Part shown: positions 8,753-18,534 of the stretch, piece by piece | Position numbering within the stretch: position 1 is the stretch's first letter | Layout of the letters: each line of letters begins with the position of its first letter | Source: a virus | Length of the DNA stretch: 64,000 nt | Virus record (IMG/VR): IMGVR_UViG_3300044624_003021 | Location: 17,666-81,665 of that record | Direction: 5' to 3' (one strand) | Notes under the pieces: generated by a model | What the model saw: only the letters and a program-made list of their open reading frames with translations | Told to the model about the DNA's origin: nothing | Database searches by the model: none | Made by a program: the position numbers and the translations under genes

Positions 8753-10594
8753 TCAATCTCTCAGAAGTTTTTCTAGTTGAGACTCCATTTGACCTAATGA
8801 ATTTTTAGCTTTAGATAAATCGATATAAGAATCCTCTTCAAATAATGAGTCCGATTCTAATAAAATATTTAAATTATCTCTATTAAACGATTCAGGAGTT
8901 ATTCCACCCTCTTCACCACCTGGTGGAGGTGGTGGAGGAGGTAATTCAGCTCCTCCAGGTTCAGGACCCAAACCTCCCATTTCACCTCCCATATCACCTC
9001 CTGGAGGTGGTGGAGGAGTTGCAGCGGATGAAGCGGTTGCTCCTGAACCAGGTCCTCCATATAATTTATCCACATTATCAAATATACCTGTGTGAGCAAT
9101 AATTGTGGCGGTGTTTGTTAACTCAGCTCCAACGGCCTTTTCAATACGTTGTTGTTGTAAATCAAGTTTAATTTCTTCATCACTGAATCCAAGAATATGT
9201 TTTTTAGCCCAAGACACAGACACTGGAGCAATACCTTCAATAGCCCCAACCGCATCTTTGTATAATAACATCTTTTCTTTCCAAACATCGATTTTAAGTA
9301 AGTCAGCTTGGGTCGATGGGTTAGTTAATCCTAAAGTAAAATTAGTTAACTCATCCTCAAAACCTAATAAGAAAAGGTGAATAATAGCAATTTTGTTCAA
9401 TTCGGCAATCATACACTTTTGGATTCTGTTTATTGTACGAGCAAAACGAATATCTTGTAAAGATAAATTTTTACCTTCCCCTACAACTTCCTCAAAGCCT
9501 AAAAACGCTTTTGGAACACGAAGTGCAGTTAAAAGTTTCTTTTGGATATATTCAATGTCAGCTATTTCCGATAAGTTTTTAGCCCCGTCTAATGTTTCAA
9601 TTGGTGACGCTTGAGCCGGGTCACGAACAGGAATAAAGTAATCTTGGTCAACCGCCATTTGATTGAATCTCAAATCGACATTACCTGTTTGGCTGTCAAC
9701 AACCTGACTACGTTTAAATTTATTTGCAACACGTTGTACATACGCCTCAACATCTTTATCGTCCATATTACCAACAAACACTTTAAACACACGTCTTTCA
9801 GGTGCTCTTGATGTTCTATATATCAACATCGCATCCTCTGATAACAATAATTGTTTCCAAATACGACGAGCTTTTTCCAACATAGAAGTACCGTAAGGAA
9901 GTTTTCTATCATCACCCATTAATCTAAAGTGAGCAATCTCCCATGAATTGAATTCCATGTCTTTTGCCTTCCACTTAAATCTTAAACCTCTATTTTCTTT
10001 TGGTTCCTCTACGTTTTGAGATTTTGCCGGCATACCTCGTTCCAAACGTTCAATCTCAATGTTTGGGAGTTGCATACAACCGACAACACCCTTGTCCGAA
10101 TCCAATTTTAAATAAACAAAATTATCACCATACTTACAAGTGTTTCTTGTCCACATTGGTAAGTTAGTATTTACGTCTAATGCGTTATTGAACAAATCCG
10201 CAAGTATTCCTTTTATTCTTTTTGACTCAGAATAAATCTGTAACATATAACCATATTGGTCAACAGTAGTTGATTCTTCCCCATAAATGTCCAAAGCTGC
10301 CGATATCTCAGGAGTATATTCCATAGATTCGTAATCGTAAAATGAAGCCAATCTTGTTGGTTCATAATATACCGCTTGAGTATAAAGATTACTTTCAATT
10401 TTTGTCCATTGGTTGGCAAGGTAGTATGTTTGTTGAGCTTGTAATAACTCTTTTTCATATTCCTGCTTGGACGTAGTTTTTAATAATTCTTCTTTATCAA
10501 ACTTATAGGTTGGATAGTCTTGGTTTAATAGTGCGTTTGGTCCAAACGCTCTTGTGAGTCTTTGCCAAACCGTAAATTGTTTATTATTTTCCAT
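8753..10594 (-). CDS. Portal vertex protein, T4 gp20-like
   Basis: A 613-aa protein, longer than T4 gp20 (524 aa). The gp20 core is recognisable: early WTKIESNLYTQA, then AALDIYGEES, the stem/wing blocks, IEYIQKKLLTALRVPKAFLGF and GKNLSLQDIRFARTI. Residues about 510-565 form a Pro/Gly/Met-rich low-complexity tail with two runs of prolines. This is unusual for a portal and may be an added or disordered extension. The protein forms the dodecameric DNA channel and terminase docking site. The gene follows the terminase directly, as in T4 once gp18/gp19 are removed. Confidence 0.92.
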   Translation of the reverse strand: MENNKQFTVWQRLTRAFGPNALLNQDYPTYKFDKEELLKTTSKQEYEKELLQAQQTYYLANQWTKIESNLYTQAVYYEPTRLASFYDYESMEYTPEISAALDIYGEESTTVDQYGYMLQIYSESKRIKGILADLFNNALDVNTNLPMWTRNTCKYGDNFVYLKLDSDKGVVGCMQLPNIEIERLERGMPAKSQNVEEPKENRGLRFKWKAKDMEFNSWEIAHFRLMGDDRKLPYGTSMLEKARRIWKQLLLSEDAMLIYRTSRAPERRVFKVFVGNMDDKDVEAYVQRVANKFKRSQVVDSQTGNVDLRFNQMAVDQDYFIPVRDPAQASPIETLDGAKNLSEIADIEYIQKKLLTALRVPKAFLGFEEVVGEGKNLSLQDIRFARTINRIQKCMIAELNKIAIIHLFLLGFEDELTNFTLGLTNPSTQADLLKIDVWKEKMLLYKDAVGAIEGIAPVSVSWAKKHILGFSDEEIKLDLQQQRIEKAVGAELTNTATIIAHTGIFDNVDKLYGGPGSGATASSAATPPPPPGGDMGGEMGGLGPEPGGAELPPPPPPPGGEEGGITPESFNRDNLNILLESDSLFEEDSYIDLSKAKNSLGQMESQLEKLLRD

Positions 10595-10630
10595 TAAGAT
10601 AATTTAATCACTTTATCAATAATATAAATA

Positions 10631-12391
10631 TTACCTACCTCCGAATAACCAATTATATTTCATATAATCGTCTCTGGTGACATTCTGTTGACCATATTGA
10701 TTGATTTTTTCATTGATATTTGGTAATACCGGATTAAACGCAAGTTGGTTAGTTACATTATCATTATTACTTACAGACCACGAATCAATCATGGCCTTTG
10801 TTTGTTCTGTAACTTTGGTTAATTGACTGAAAGATGACTCAGCAACATATGTTGCCATGGCGATTGACATAATTAAGTCATCGTGATGACCCTTTTGGTG
10901 GTCAGGTCTTCCGTTAATGTAAACAAATGTATTCATCTCATTAAACAAACGACTACTATAAATTTTAAAATCATGTCTCATGACTTCCTCAAACGAGGCT
11001 ATGATTTGAACTCTTTTGTTATTAAAATTAATACCCGGTATTTTTTCAGCGGCCTTTGGGTCCCACTTCCATTTGTTTGCAACATCAACACCATCAACAT
11101 ATAGATTTTTAAATCCAATCTCTTGCATTTTTCTTGCTGTTGATACCCCCATTCCTCCGGTTATATCTATTACGACAAAACAAGAATACATATTGGCCCA
11201 TTTATAACAAATCTCAGCCATTGTATCAGGAGGTAACTTACCAACGTACTCGGCAACTTGTTCTCTCTCATCAAAATCTATAATTTGAAATGAACTAAAG
11301 TCTTCACTATCTCCTCTACTAACGTCAACCCCCATAACATATTTGTGACCAACAACTGGTTCTTTCCAAATCCAAAGAGCGTTACCCATCATCTTATTTT
11401 GAGGTTCTCTTATATAATTTTCTCTAACTCTTTGTAACAAATTAGAATCAAATACGTTATCACCCGAACCCAAAAAGTTACATTCTAACTCTTGAGATAC
11501 TTTACGTTTATCGTATTTAAGTTTCTTAACCATACCCTCAAACCAAGCCGAACAAGGTTTATAACCTGTATCCATAATAAGTTTAAGTTCTTCGTAGTTT
11601 CTATCGTCAAAGGGTATACTCTCCCAACTTATAACATCGTCCTTACTATACTCTTCTTTGTTTAGTAAGTAATGAATAATATCTTTAGTTTTAACCAAAT
11701 ATAAATCTCTGGTATATCTTGGGTCTCTAAACCAATACATCTCAGAAATTTTGAAATCATTCATATTTCTTAATGCTTGGTCATAAATCTCATAATAGAT
11801 TGGGTCATATCCATTAGGTGTTGAAACTACAATTACTTTACCACCCGTAGATAGGGACGCCATACAAGCCGCCCAAAAATCAGAATCTGCGTCGATAAAC
11901 GCGGCCTCGTCAAATATAAGTATCGTTGGGGTGAATCCACGAAGTGCATCCTTTGATGTCGCAACCGCCTTTACTTCACATCCATTATTTAATTTATAGT
12001 GTTTTTGAGAGTCTTTCTCGACGGAAAATCCAACACCAACCCACTCAGGCCATTGTGTTATAAACGCTCTTATTTTATTTGCCATTTCTTGAGATGTGTC
12101 AAGTTTGTTGGCGATAATTAGAATTTTTTCAGGTTTGTTTTTCTTTGCGAAGGCTAACTTTTTTGATACCCAAGCAGCGGTAACCGTAGAAACTCCTGCC
12201 TGTCTATATTTTAATGCAATATTTTCGTTAAAGTTTTCATAGTCATCAAGTAACGAAATTTGGTCAGGAAATAGTTCTAATGGAACATACTTCGAAACGG
12301 TATTGTCATAAGTTTGTAAATAGGTACGTAGTGCGTATGGAGTATCCTTCATGCACTTTACGTACTCAAGCATTAATTGTTCTTTTGTCAT
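10631..12391 (-). CDS. Terminase large subunit, T4 gp17-like
   Basis: A 586-aa ATPase-nuclease. The adenine-binding/Walker A segment is RQAGVST (63-69), a variant of the gp17 type. Walker B is ILIFDE with Asp161-Glu162. Nuclease acids are Asp356 (GVDVSRG), Asp409 (VVIDITG) and Asp504/Asp505 (GHHDDLIMS), typical of the RNase H-like nuclease fold. It packages DNA into proheads through the portal. A terminator and then an AATATTTATA motif (12407-12416) precede the gene, so it likely starts its own transcript. Confidence 0.95.
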   Translation of the reverse strand: MTKEQLMLEYVKCMKDTPYALRTYLQTYDNTVSKYVPLELFPDQISLLDDYENFNENIALKYRQAGVSTVTAAWVSKKLAFAKKNKPEKILIIANKLDTSQEMANKIRAFITQWPEWVGVGFSVEKDSQKHYKLNNGCEVKAVATSKDALRGFTPTILIFDEAAFIDADSDFWAACMASLSTGGKVIVVSTPNGYDPIYYEIYDQALRNMNDFKISEMYWFRDPRYTRDLYLVKTKDIIHYLLNKEEYSKDDVISWESIPFDDRNYEELKLIMDTGYKPCSAWFEGMVKKLKYDKRKVSQELECNFLGSGDNVFDSNLLQRVRENYIREPQNKMMGNALWIWKEPVVGHKYVMGVDVSRGDSEDFSSFQIIDFDEREQVAEYVGKLPPDTMAEICYKWANMYSCFVVIDITGGMGVSTARKMQEIGFKNLYVDGVDVANKWKWDPKAAEKIPGINFNNKRVQIIASFEEVMRHDFKIYSSRLFNEMNTFVYINGRPDHQKGHHDDLIMSIAMATYVAESSFSQLTKVTEQTKAMIDSWSVSNNDNVTNQLAFNPVLPNINEKINQYGQQNVTRDDYMKYNWLFGGR

Positions 12392-12406
12392 AAGACTATA
12401 TTTGTA

Positions 12407-12416
12407 TATAAATATT
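12407..12416 (-). promoter_or_regulatory. AATATTTATA motif upstream of terminase (putative phage promoter)
   Basis: On the coding strand AATATTTATA lies 15 nt before the ATG. The same sense-oriented motif precedes most virion genes of this window (see findings). Confidence 0.55.
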
Positions 12417-12417
12417 A

Positions 12418-12440
12418 AACCCCCAACTAAGTGGGGGTTT
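12418..12440 (-). terminator. Intrinsic terminator before terminase
   Basis: Runs of five C and five G form a hairpin flanked by A and T runs. It ends the transcript of the upstream gene. Confidence 0.75.
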
Positions 12441-12443
12441 TTA

Positions 12444-13769
12444 TTATAGACCTAAACTTGAAAGGTCAACATCGTCGATATCATCGTCTTCCCATTTGGA
12501 AGACTCTTGTTCATATTCTTGTTTCTTTAAATCTGAAACAATCTCATCAACCATTCTTTGCATGGCCTTTGCTCCTGATGGGTCTCCGTTTAACACCGCT
12601 TTAGCGAATTTGAAGAAATCCTCGGCCGGTAATTTAGAAAATCTCATGAACAAATAATGTTGAATATGTTTCTTATCTTCATCAAATAACTCAATTGGGT
12701 ATGCTTCAGTGAATTTTTCCCAAAATATTGGACCTAATCTCATGTCCCATATTTCTGCGGGTAGAGTATCCTCAGACCCCATAACCATTTCGGCCTGACG
12801 TGGGTCATCTGGAAGTCCGTGAGTACCAAATATTTCATAAATACCCTTAATCAATTCGTGGATAAGAAGTGGGAATGTTGCGGCTCTTGCTTTTACAGTT
12901 GGTGGGTCGGTTTCAGGGTCAACACTTGTTTGTCCCATTTGACCTCCGCCACTTGCTGCCATACCTTCCATATCAGGCATTACCCAATAAAGGTGGTCCA
13001 TAAGTGATTGGTTAACACCGTATAGATTTACCAAATTAGGGTCAAGACGGTTTAGTTCATCTCTAACTAACTCAAACATATAGTGTCCTTTTTTAGACGC
13101 CCCTTGTATGAGTGAATTAATAAATCTTCTTTTTGATTTTTCTAAATTGAATTTCTCAAACTCATCAGCAAAATCCTCAAGTTCTTCTTTATGTTTAAAG
13201 GCCTGTTTAACTTCCTCTTTACTTGGTTTCTGAGGCGTGGACCTCATTCCTTCTGCAGATGACATCGGTCCTTGGACCAATTTTGCATCAAACTGCATTG
13301 CCCCGTCAGGAATTCCCATTTCTTTTTTAACCAAATCAACCGCCAATCTTTCGAGGTATTCTTTATTTTGAAATTCAATTCTCATTACTTGTTGTAACGA
13401 CTGCATTGCCATTCCCATAAGTTGCATGAGGGGATTACCTCCCTGTAAAGGTGCGGTAGTACCCAAATATCGTCTTACAGTGTCAACAGAATCTTTGAAT
13501 CTTTTTGACGAAACTAACTCAACAAAGTCTCGGTCACCCTTTGGTAATGCCGGATTTTCAGAATATGGAGTTTCTTTACTAGTTATTTTTCTCTCGATGT
13601 CACGACCCATCCTTTCAGGACCTTCGTAATCAATCGGAGCCTCGTTCAATTTTGATTTAAGGTTTTTCAATGTTTGTTTTTCTTTTGTCGTTAGACCCTC
13701 AGAAACCAATTTTTTTTCTAAATTGTTCCTTTCTGTAATAACTTTTTTCATATTAGGATTGAAACTCAT
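12444..13769 (-). CDS. Unknown large virion-cassette protein
   Basis: A 441-aa protein with no recognised domain. It has a helical N-terminus with (L/I)-x-E sites (VITERNN, KLNEAPID), a Met-rich segment near residues 115-130 (LMGMAMQSLQQVM), and an acidic C-terminus (EDDDIDDVD). It lies immediately upstream of the terminase, so a packaging or head role is plausible but unproven. Confidence 0.8.
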   Translation of the reverse strand: MSFNPNMKKVITERNNLEKKLVSEGLTTKEKQTLKNLKSKLNEAPIDYEGPERMGRDIERKITSKETPYSENPALPKGDRDFVELVSSKRFKDSVDTVRRYLGTTAPLQGGNPLMQLMGMAMQSLQQVMRIEFQNKEYLERLAVDLVKKEMGIPDGAMQFDAKLVQGPMSSAEGMRSTPQKPSKEEVKQAFKHKEELEDFADEFEKFNLEKSKRRFINSLIQGASKKGHYMFELVRDELNRLDPNLVNLYGVNQSLMDHLYWVMPDMEGMAASGGGQMGQTSVDPETDPPTVKARAATFPLLIHELIKGIYEIFGTHGLPDDPRQAEMVMGSEDTLPAEIWDMRLGPIFWEKFTEAYPIELFDEDKKHIQHYLFMRFSKLPAEDFFKFAKAVLNGDPSGAKAMQRMVDEIVSDLKKQEYEQESSKWEDDDIDDVDLSSLGL

Positions 13770-13770
13770 T

Positions 13771-14781
13771 TTATTTCAAATTAATACCAATGGACCCAAA
13801 TGTTAACCATTGTGGAACATCCTCGGCCTTTGGAGCTGGTTTATGTTTTGGTTGATATGGAGTTTGTGGTTTTGGTCTTTCAGGTTTAACGTCAGGTTTG
13901 ACAGGGGTTTCTACTTCTCTCTCACCGGCCTTTGGAGCTGGTTTATGTTTTGGTTGATATGGGGTTTGAGGCTTTGGTCTTTCAGGTTTAACATCCGGTT
14001 TAACAGGGGTCTCAACTTCTTTTCCGGCCTCATTAATCATATTTACTAAATCTTTTTTGCTCATCTTAGGTGGTAAATGTTTTTCTACTAAATTACTAAT
14101 TTTCTTTTCTAAAACACTTTCGCCAAATTTAACATCAGGTTTCATATTATACGCAGCTTTTTCTAAATTATTTGCTAACACTGATGATAATTTTTTTGTG
14201 TAATCACCCATTCCAAATTCTTCTTTTGTTTCTTTTTTCTTTTTTTCAGGTAATTTACTAAAATTTTTAGTAGAATCAGAAAATTCTTTTGCCATCTTAC
14301 ACCACTTTTTCTGTTCTTTTGTTTTACCATCACCACACTTGTACCAAAAATATTTTTGTTGTTTTTTTGATTCAAATTTTTCTCCTAAATCTTGAGCACC
14401 AAATGTAACCGCAATTTCAGGGTCATTCATTGCTAATAAAATATCACCATCATTAGATTCTTGTTCATTGGTTTCTTTAGATTGTAAAGCCAATGCAATG
14501 TCAGTATCATCATCCTCATTCATTTCGCTCTCAGCTTTAATTGCCATACCTGCGGAAGTTGGAGTCATAGTGACAGGTTTTCCCCCGATTGTAGTTGTTC
14601 CTCCTTTGGGTCCAACAATTTGAACCGTGGTTGCACTTGTTGTTATTTGTTCCTTATTTTCTTTTTTTGACTCTTCAAGTCTCTGATGTAAAGAATCAAT
14701 TTGTCTCTCATTAAGATTAGAAAGCAAAGAATTACTAAACCCGTGATTTAATAACTCCATTATTTTTTTATTGGCTTTCAT
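13771..14781 (-). CDS. Unknown virion-cassette protein with a Pro/Lys tandem repeat
   Basis: About 336 aa from the ATG at 14781. An ATG at 14760 that avoids overlap with the previous gene is also possible; a TTG at 14799 is less likely. The middle carries WYKCGDGKTKEQKKWC, a Cys-containing motif. Near the C-terminus a 34-aa Pro/Lys-rich unit (beginning EVETPVKPDVKPERPKPQ) occurs twice in tandem. The short spacing to both neighbours fits an operon. Confidence 0.75.
   Translation of the reverse strand: MKANKKIMELLNHGFSNSLLSNLNERQIDSLHQRLEESKKENKEQITTSATTVQIVGPKGGTTTIGGKPVTMTPTSAGMAIKAESEMNEDDDTDIALALQSKETNEQESNDGDILLAMNDPEIAVTFGAQDLGEKFESKKQQKYFWYKCGDGKTKEQKKWCKMAKEFSDSTKNFSKLPEKKKKETKEEFGMGDYTKKLSSVLANNLEKAAYNMKPDVKFGESVLEKKISNLVEKHLPPKMSKKDLVNMINEAGKEVETPVKPDVKPERPKPQTPYQPKHKPAPKAGEREVETPVKPDVKPERPKPQTPYQPKHKPAPKAEDVPQWLTFGSIGINLK
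13824..14027 (-). repeat. Tandem repeat, two units of 102 bp
   Basis: Two near-identical copies begin at 13824 and 13926 and differ at a handful of positions, mostly silent. They encode the Pro/Lys repeat of the surrounding gene. Confidence 0.85.
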
Positions 14782-15181
14782 AGAATATTTTTTTTTCAAA
14801 TTCTAATACGATGTCTCTTTCGTATAGTTTATTTTTTACAGTTTCTTCAGGTTCACCGAATCTAAAAACCAAACGCTTGTTTCTGTCAAAATCAATCGTT
14901 TCACTTTCATTTTCCCAACACAAAGCTATCACACCATCAACCGCATCAACCATTGAAAAATAATCAGAGTTTTGAATCACAGACATTGTTATTATGTCGT
15001 TTTTCAAAACTCCAACCTTTTTTATATGTTCTAAGTCAGGTGGGAGGGGGTATCCGTTTGATGGTTTTGATTCCCATGAATCCCCCCACACACCTTCCAA
15101 ATCGTCAGAAAAAATAAACTCGTATATGTTATCTCCCTTATAATTTGGTCCTAATTCATTTACAAATATCAAATAGCTCAT
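14768..15181 (-). CDS. Unknown virion-cassette protein
   Basis: A 137-aa acidic protein with several aromatic residues in its N-terminal half (YEFIFSDDLEGVWGDSWE). It starts inside the stop codon of the upstream gene (ATGA overlap at 15178-15181), so the two are probably translationally coupled. Confidence 0.75.
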   Translation of the reverse strand: MSYLIFVNELGPNYKGDNIYEFIFSDDLEGVWGDSWESKPSNGYPLPPDLEHIKKVGVLKNDIITMSVIQNSDYFSMVDAVDGVIALCWENESETIDFDRNKRLVFRFGEPEETVKNKLYERDIVLEFEKKIFYESQ

Positions 15182-16467
15182 ATAACATCACCCTTTGGAG
15201 TAATCTTAATTTTAGACTCATTTACTTGGAAAACCAAATTTTTGTTCTTTGTTTTTCCTAACAATTTAGCATCAGGGTATTGGCTAATAAGTTTCTTTGA
15301 TTTCAAATACTGAGTTTCACTTTCAGAAACATATTGAACTCTCTTAACTAATTTTTTACGTTCAACTTCTTCTGAAACCACTTTTGGTTTTTTATTTTGT
15401 ATTTCTCTTTTTTCCGCTTCATCAATTTGGAAGTATTTGGTTAAAATTTTGTCAATTTTAGATTCAGAGAAAATACCCTCAATCATTTCTTCCATTTTGT
15501 ATGCACGGTCATCACTGATTCTTCTATCTTTAATTTTCCTATGTCTTGGTTCAGAAGGATAATCAAAATCATCAGACTCTTCATCATCAAACATTGAACT
15601 AATATCATCCATTGACATTCCCATATCTCCCTCAGCCATTTCACCTTCAGGTGCTGGTGGCATAGGTTCTTCCGAAGTGTCAGGTTCCATACCCATGTCT
15701 TCACCACCCATATCAGGTTCCATACCCATATCTTCACCACCTTCAAACTTGGACATAATTTCTTCCTTGTCTTCGGGAGCTAAACCGTTTAAATCTAAAG
15801 CCGAAAGAATCGAATTTATAACATATTTTGTGTCATCAGATGTCATTTTTGTTTCTTCATCAGCATTCAGTGTTCTTAATTTTTGACCTAATTTTCCTGT
15901 CAATTTTTGAATTACTTTAAAAGTAACAACTTCATCATCAGGAGCCTCATCCGCCATGTCATCCATAGGGGGCATTTCCGCTTCAGGCTCAGCTGATGGT
16001 ACAGGAATGTCCGCCTCGGGTGCGGGTGCAGGTGCCGGAGCAGGTGCGGGAGCTGGTGCTGGTGCGGCCTGTTCGTTGGTATTCAATTTCAAATAATATT
16101 TCTTTTCAGATTCTTCACTCTCAGTAAACAAAGAAATATTTTTGTCTTGACCTTCATTGATATTAACTTCTTTAGCAATTAAATTAAGTCTTTTAAAGGC
16201 CGCAGAATATGAAGAATAATATTTTCTATTTTTCATTGGTTCAAGATAATCAATTGACTCATTAAGTCCTTTTTTAATTACATAACCATTCTTTTCTTTA
16301 ACTATTTGGTAATTAATACCATCAGCTAAAGTGATTTTATATTCATTTGATGAATCTTCATTTATTGGTTGTGGGATATGTTCGTTATAACGAGCAATCT
16401 CCATAATACGGTTAATTTTATCCATACCATCTAATTTTTCACTACCAATTGGTCTTAAGTTTCCCAT
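15178..16467 (-). CDS. Unknown virion-cassette protein with (Ala-Pro)n stretch
   Basis: A 429-aa protein. Residues about 134-150 are alternating Ala-Pro, followed by an acidic Met/Asp/Glu region containing a short duplicated block (GGEDMGMEPD twice). The C-terminal 100 residues are basic and helical. Motifs such as PINE, LFTES and VNES look like prohead protease sites. It resembles a scaffold or internal head protein in composition; no family is recognised. Confidence 0.75.
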   Translation of the reverse strand: MGNLRPIGSEKLDGMDKINRIMEIARYNEHIPQPINEDSSNEYKITLADGINYQIVKEKNGYVIKKGLNESIDYLEPMKNRKYYSSYSAAFKRLNLIAKEVNINEGQDKNISLFTESEESEKKYYLKLNTNEQAAPAPAPAPAPAPAPAPEADIPVPSAEPEAEMPPMDDMADEAPDDEVVTFKVIQKLTGKLGQKLRTLNADEETKMTSDDTKYVINSILSALDLNGLAPEDKEEIMSKFEGGEDMGMEPDMGGEDMGMEPDTSEEPMPPAPEGEMAEGDMGMSMDDISSMFDDEESDDFDYPSEPRHRKIKDRRISDDRAYKMEEMIEGIFSESKIDKILTKYFQIDEAEKREIQNKKPKVVSEEVERKKLVKRVQYVSESETQYLKSKKLISQYPDAKLLGKTKNKNLVFQVNESKIKITPKGDVI

Positions 16468-16537
16468 TTTTTTTTCTTTTTAAAAAATTAATTTTTTTAT
16501 ATAAATATACGGCGAAATATAAATATTTCATTTTAAA

Positions 16538-18214
16538 TTACGCAGCATTAATTCCAAGAACGTCATCTATCTTTCTTCCGCTCTTAGCAATCAAACTATT
16601 ACCACTATCAACTCTACTTCTTATTGCCTTTTTGGACAATACATCAGTATTAAGTTCCCCATTTTCAACCGCTTTATTAATAACTTTAGCAAATTTTCTA
16701 AACCATCCTGGTCCGTTCCAAACCGCATAAGCAAAATGGAAGGTCAATCTTGAATCACTATCAACTAATTTCTTTGCCGTTGGAGACAAGTATCTATTTT
16801 TAAATTCGTTATAAAAAGGTTGAATAATATCAACAACTAAATCTGTGAGTTCTCCTTCAAGTTGTCCTCCTCTGTAGTTATATTTCCAAACCTGTTGACT
16901 TTTATTTTTGTCTATAATACCCCAAAACTTAATACCTGCAGGACTTGTATTATAGTTACCTCCATGTCTTCTATCAATTCCAAACATAGTCTCACCTGAC
17001 CTACCCATTCCTTTTGTATTGTGCCATTTTGGATTGTAATAACCTCCTTCCAAATTATTAATGACACTTCTTGTGATTTGTCTAAAATCAACTGAACCTG
17101 ATGGTGATATAATTTTCGGTTCTTTTTTAACGATTAATTCAGTTTCTTTTGATTTTATTGGTTCTAAAGTTTTAACAGGTCTTCTTTTAAAAATAACTTC
17201 TGACATTTTTTTGAAGTCTTTAGAATCAACTTTACCATCGACAGTTAACCCATTTTCAGATTCGAAGGACTCAACTGCGGTTTGTGTTTCTTTTCCAAAT
17301 TTACCATCAACACCAAATTTAGGTAAAGGATAACCCATAAGTGTCAAAGCTGTTTGTAAAATTTCAGTATTTGGATTAAAGATTTTTTGACCTTTAGGTT
17401 TTGGTTCATTGATTAATGTCAGATTTTTATTTGATAATTCGGTTAAACTATCGACAATATTTGAGTATTCATCACTTTCAGCCTGCTCCTTGAGTGATAA
17501 TTGTTTATCAATGTGCTTGTCTTCAAAATTAAAAAGTTTTTCAATATACCCGTTTCTTCTAAGAACTTTAAATACCAAATTTTCATCTGAATATTCTCCA
17601 TCTTTTTCAAGACCACAAGTACGATATTTTTTTAACTTATCTTTGTATTTTTTAATTATTTTCTTAGCACTTTCAATTGGTTCATCTGAAGCATTTTCTA
17701 TAACACTATCAATAATGTCCATCCATTGTTGAGACTTGGTTTTGATTAATTCCTTATCAATTTTGACAGTTTCTTTTTCAGGTTTGTTACTCCATTCATC
17801 AAATAACACAGAATAAACACCACTACTAAAATGAATTTCGGTTTCGTTTTGGACGTATAATTCAACGTCATAACCAAAAATCTTTATATTGTGTTTGTCG
17901 TTATATAAAGTTTTTTTGAGTTTGAATAACTCTTCGTATAGTGGTAATTGTTCTTCTGAAAACTGAGAAAAATTCGCAACAATATGTAAATCAATGTCTG
18001 AAAATTTTGACCAATTGTAGTTGGCAAGTGAACCTGTCATTATTACATCAGTAACAATAACGTCAACACCCAAAAATTCTATAAAATCATTGGTTATCTC
18101 CAATAGTCTCTCACGGACCTTTGGATTCATTTTTTGTCCGTCTTTGGACCAAATTTTTGGGTTCAGTTCATCTTGTAGATGAAAACTCGAAAGAATATCT
18201 TTTAAACTACTCAT
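16538..18214 (-). CDS. Three-domain protein: nucleotidyltransferase, peptidoglycan-binding, muralytic domain
   Basis: A 558-aa protein with an unusual architecture. Residues 1-125 resemble a minimal nucleotidyltransferase: Gly61-Ser62, then Asp73-x-Asp75 (SDIDLHIV) and a possible third acid Glu118. Residues about 282-340 match the PG_binding_1 pattern (LQTALTLMGYPL, GVDGKFGKETQTAVESFE). Residues about 376-540 look like a lysozyme/transglycosylase-type domain, with Glu389 in NNLEGGYYNP and a GETMFGID block as in GH108-like enzymes. It lies at the upstream end of the head cassette and is probably a virion protein acting on the cell wall at entry. The substrate of the transferase is unknown. Confidence 0.78.
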   Translation of the reverse strand: MSSLKDILSSFHLQDELNPKIWSKDGQKMNPKVRERLLEITNDFIEFLGVDVIVTDVIMTGSLANYNWSKFSDIDLHIVANFSQFSEEQLPLYEELFKLKKTLYNDKHNIKIFGYDVELYVQNETEIHFSSGVYSVLFDEWSNKPEKETVKIDKELIKTKSQQWMDIIDSVIENASDEPIESAKKIIKKYKDKLKKYRTCGLEKDGEYSDENLVFKVLRRNGYIEKLFNFEDKHIDKQLSLKEQAESDEYSNIVDSLTELSNKNLTLINEPKPKGQKIFNPNTEILQTALTLMGYPLPKFGVDGKFGKETQTAVESFESENGLTVDGKVDSKDFKKMSEVIFKRRPVKTLEPIKSKETELIVKKEPKIISPSGSVDFRQITRSVINNLEGGYYNPKWHNTKGMGRSGETMFGIDRRHGGNYNTSPAGIKFWGIIDKNKSQQVWKYNYRGGQLEGELTDLVVDIIQPFYNEFKNRYLSPTAKKLVDSDSRLTFHFAYAVWNGPGWFRKFAKVINKAVENGELNTDVLSKKAIRSRVDSGNSLIAKSGRKIDDVLGINAA

Positions 18215-18244
18215 CAGAGATAAATATTTGAGTAGTGTTAATTG

Positions 18245-18487
18245 TTAAACTTTTCTATATTTATAAGTCTTTGAAATTTTTGTATTGAAAAATTTACCTT
18301 GAGACTCTGACATTCTAAATTGAGTATATAGTTGGTGGGGGACCTCACTATACTCATATTTTGCACCATTATTAAATTCAACCAACATTTTTTTGGTCTC
18401 AGTATCATATTCAGTTTTTTTCAAATTACTTGACTGAATTTCATTAATAATTTTTGTTCCAACAATTTCTTCTTTGATTATTCCCAT
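18245..18487 (-). CDS. KTSC-domain protein
   Basis: An 80-aa protein matching the KTSC pattern: SSNLKKTEYD, an LVEFNNGAKYEYSEVP strand-turn block, then a helix and GKFFNTKI. KTSC domains occur alone or fused in phages and bacteria; their function is unclear. The gene is divergent from the Clp ATPase, 47 bp away. Confidence 0.75.
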   Translation of the reverse strand: MGIIKEEIVGTKIINEIQSSNLKKTEYDTETKKMLVEFNNGAKYEYSEVPHQLYTQFRMSESQGKFFNTKISKTYKYRKV

Positions 18488-18534
18488 AACTTTTTTTTTT
18501 AAAAATAATTGTTATTATTAAAAAAAAAACAGTT

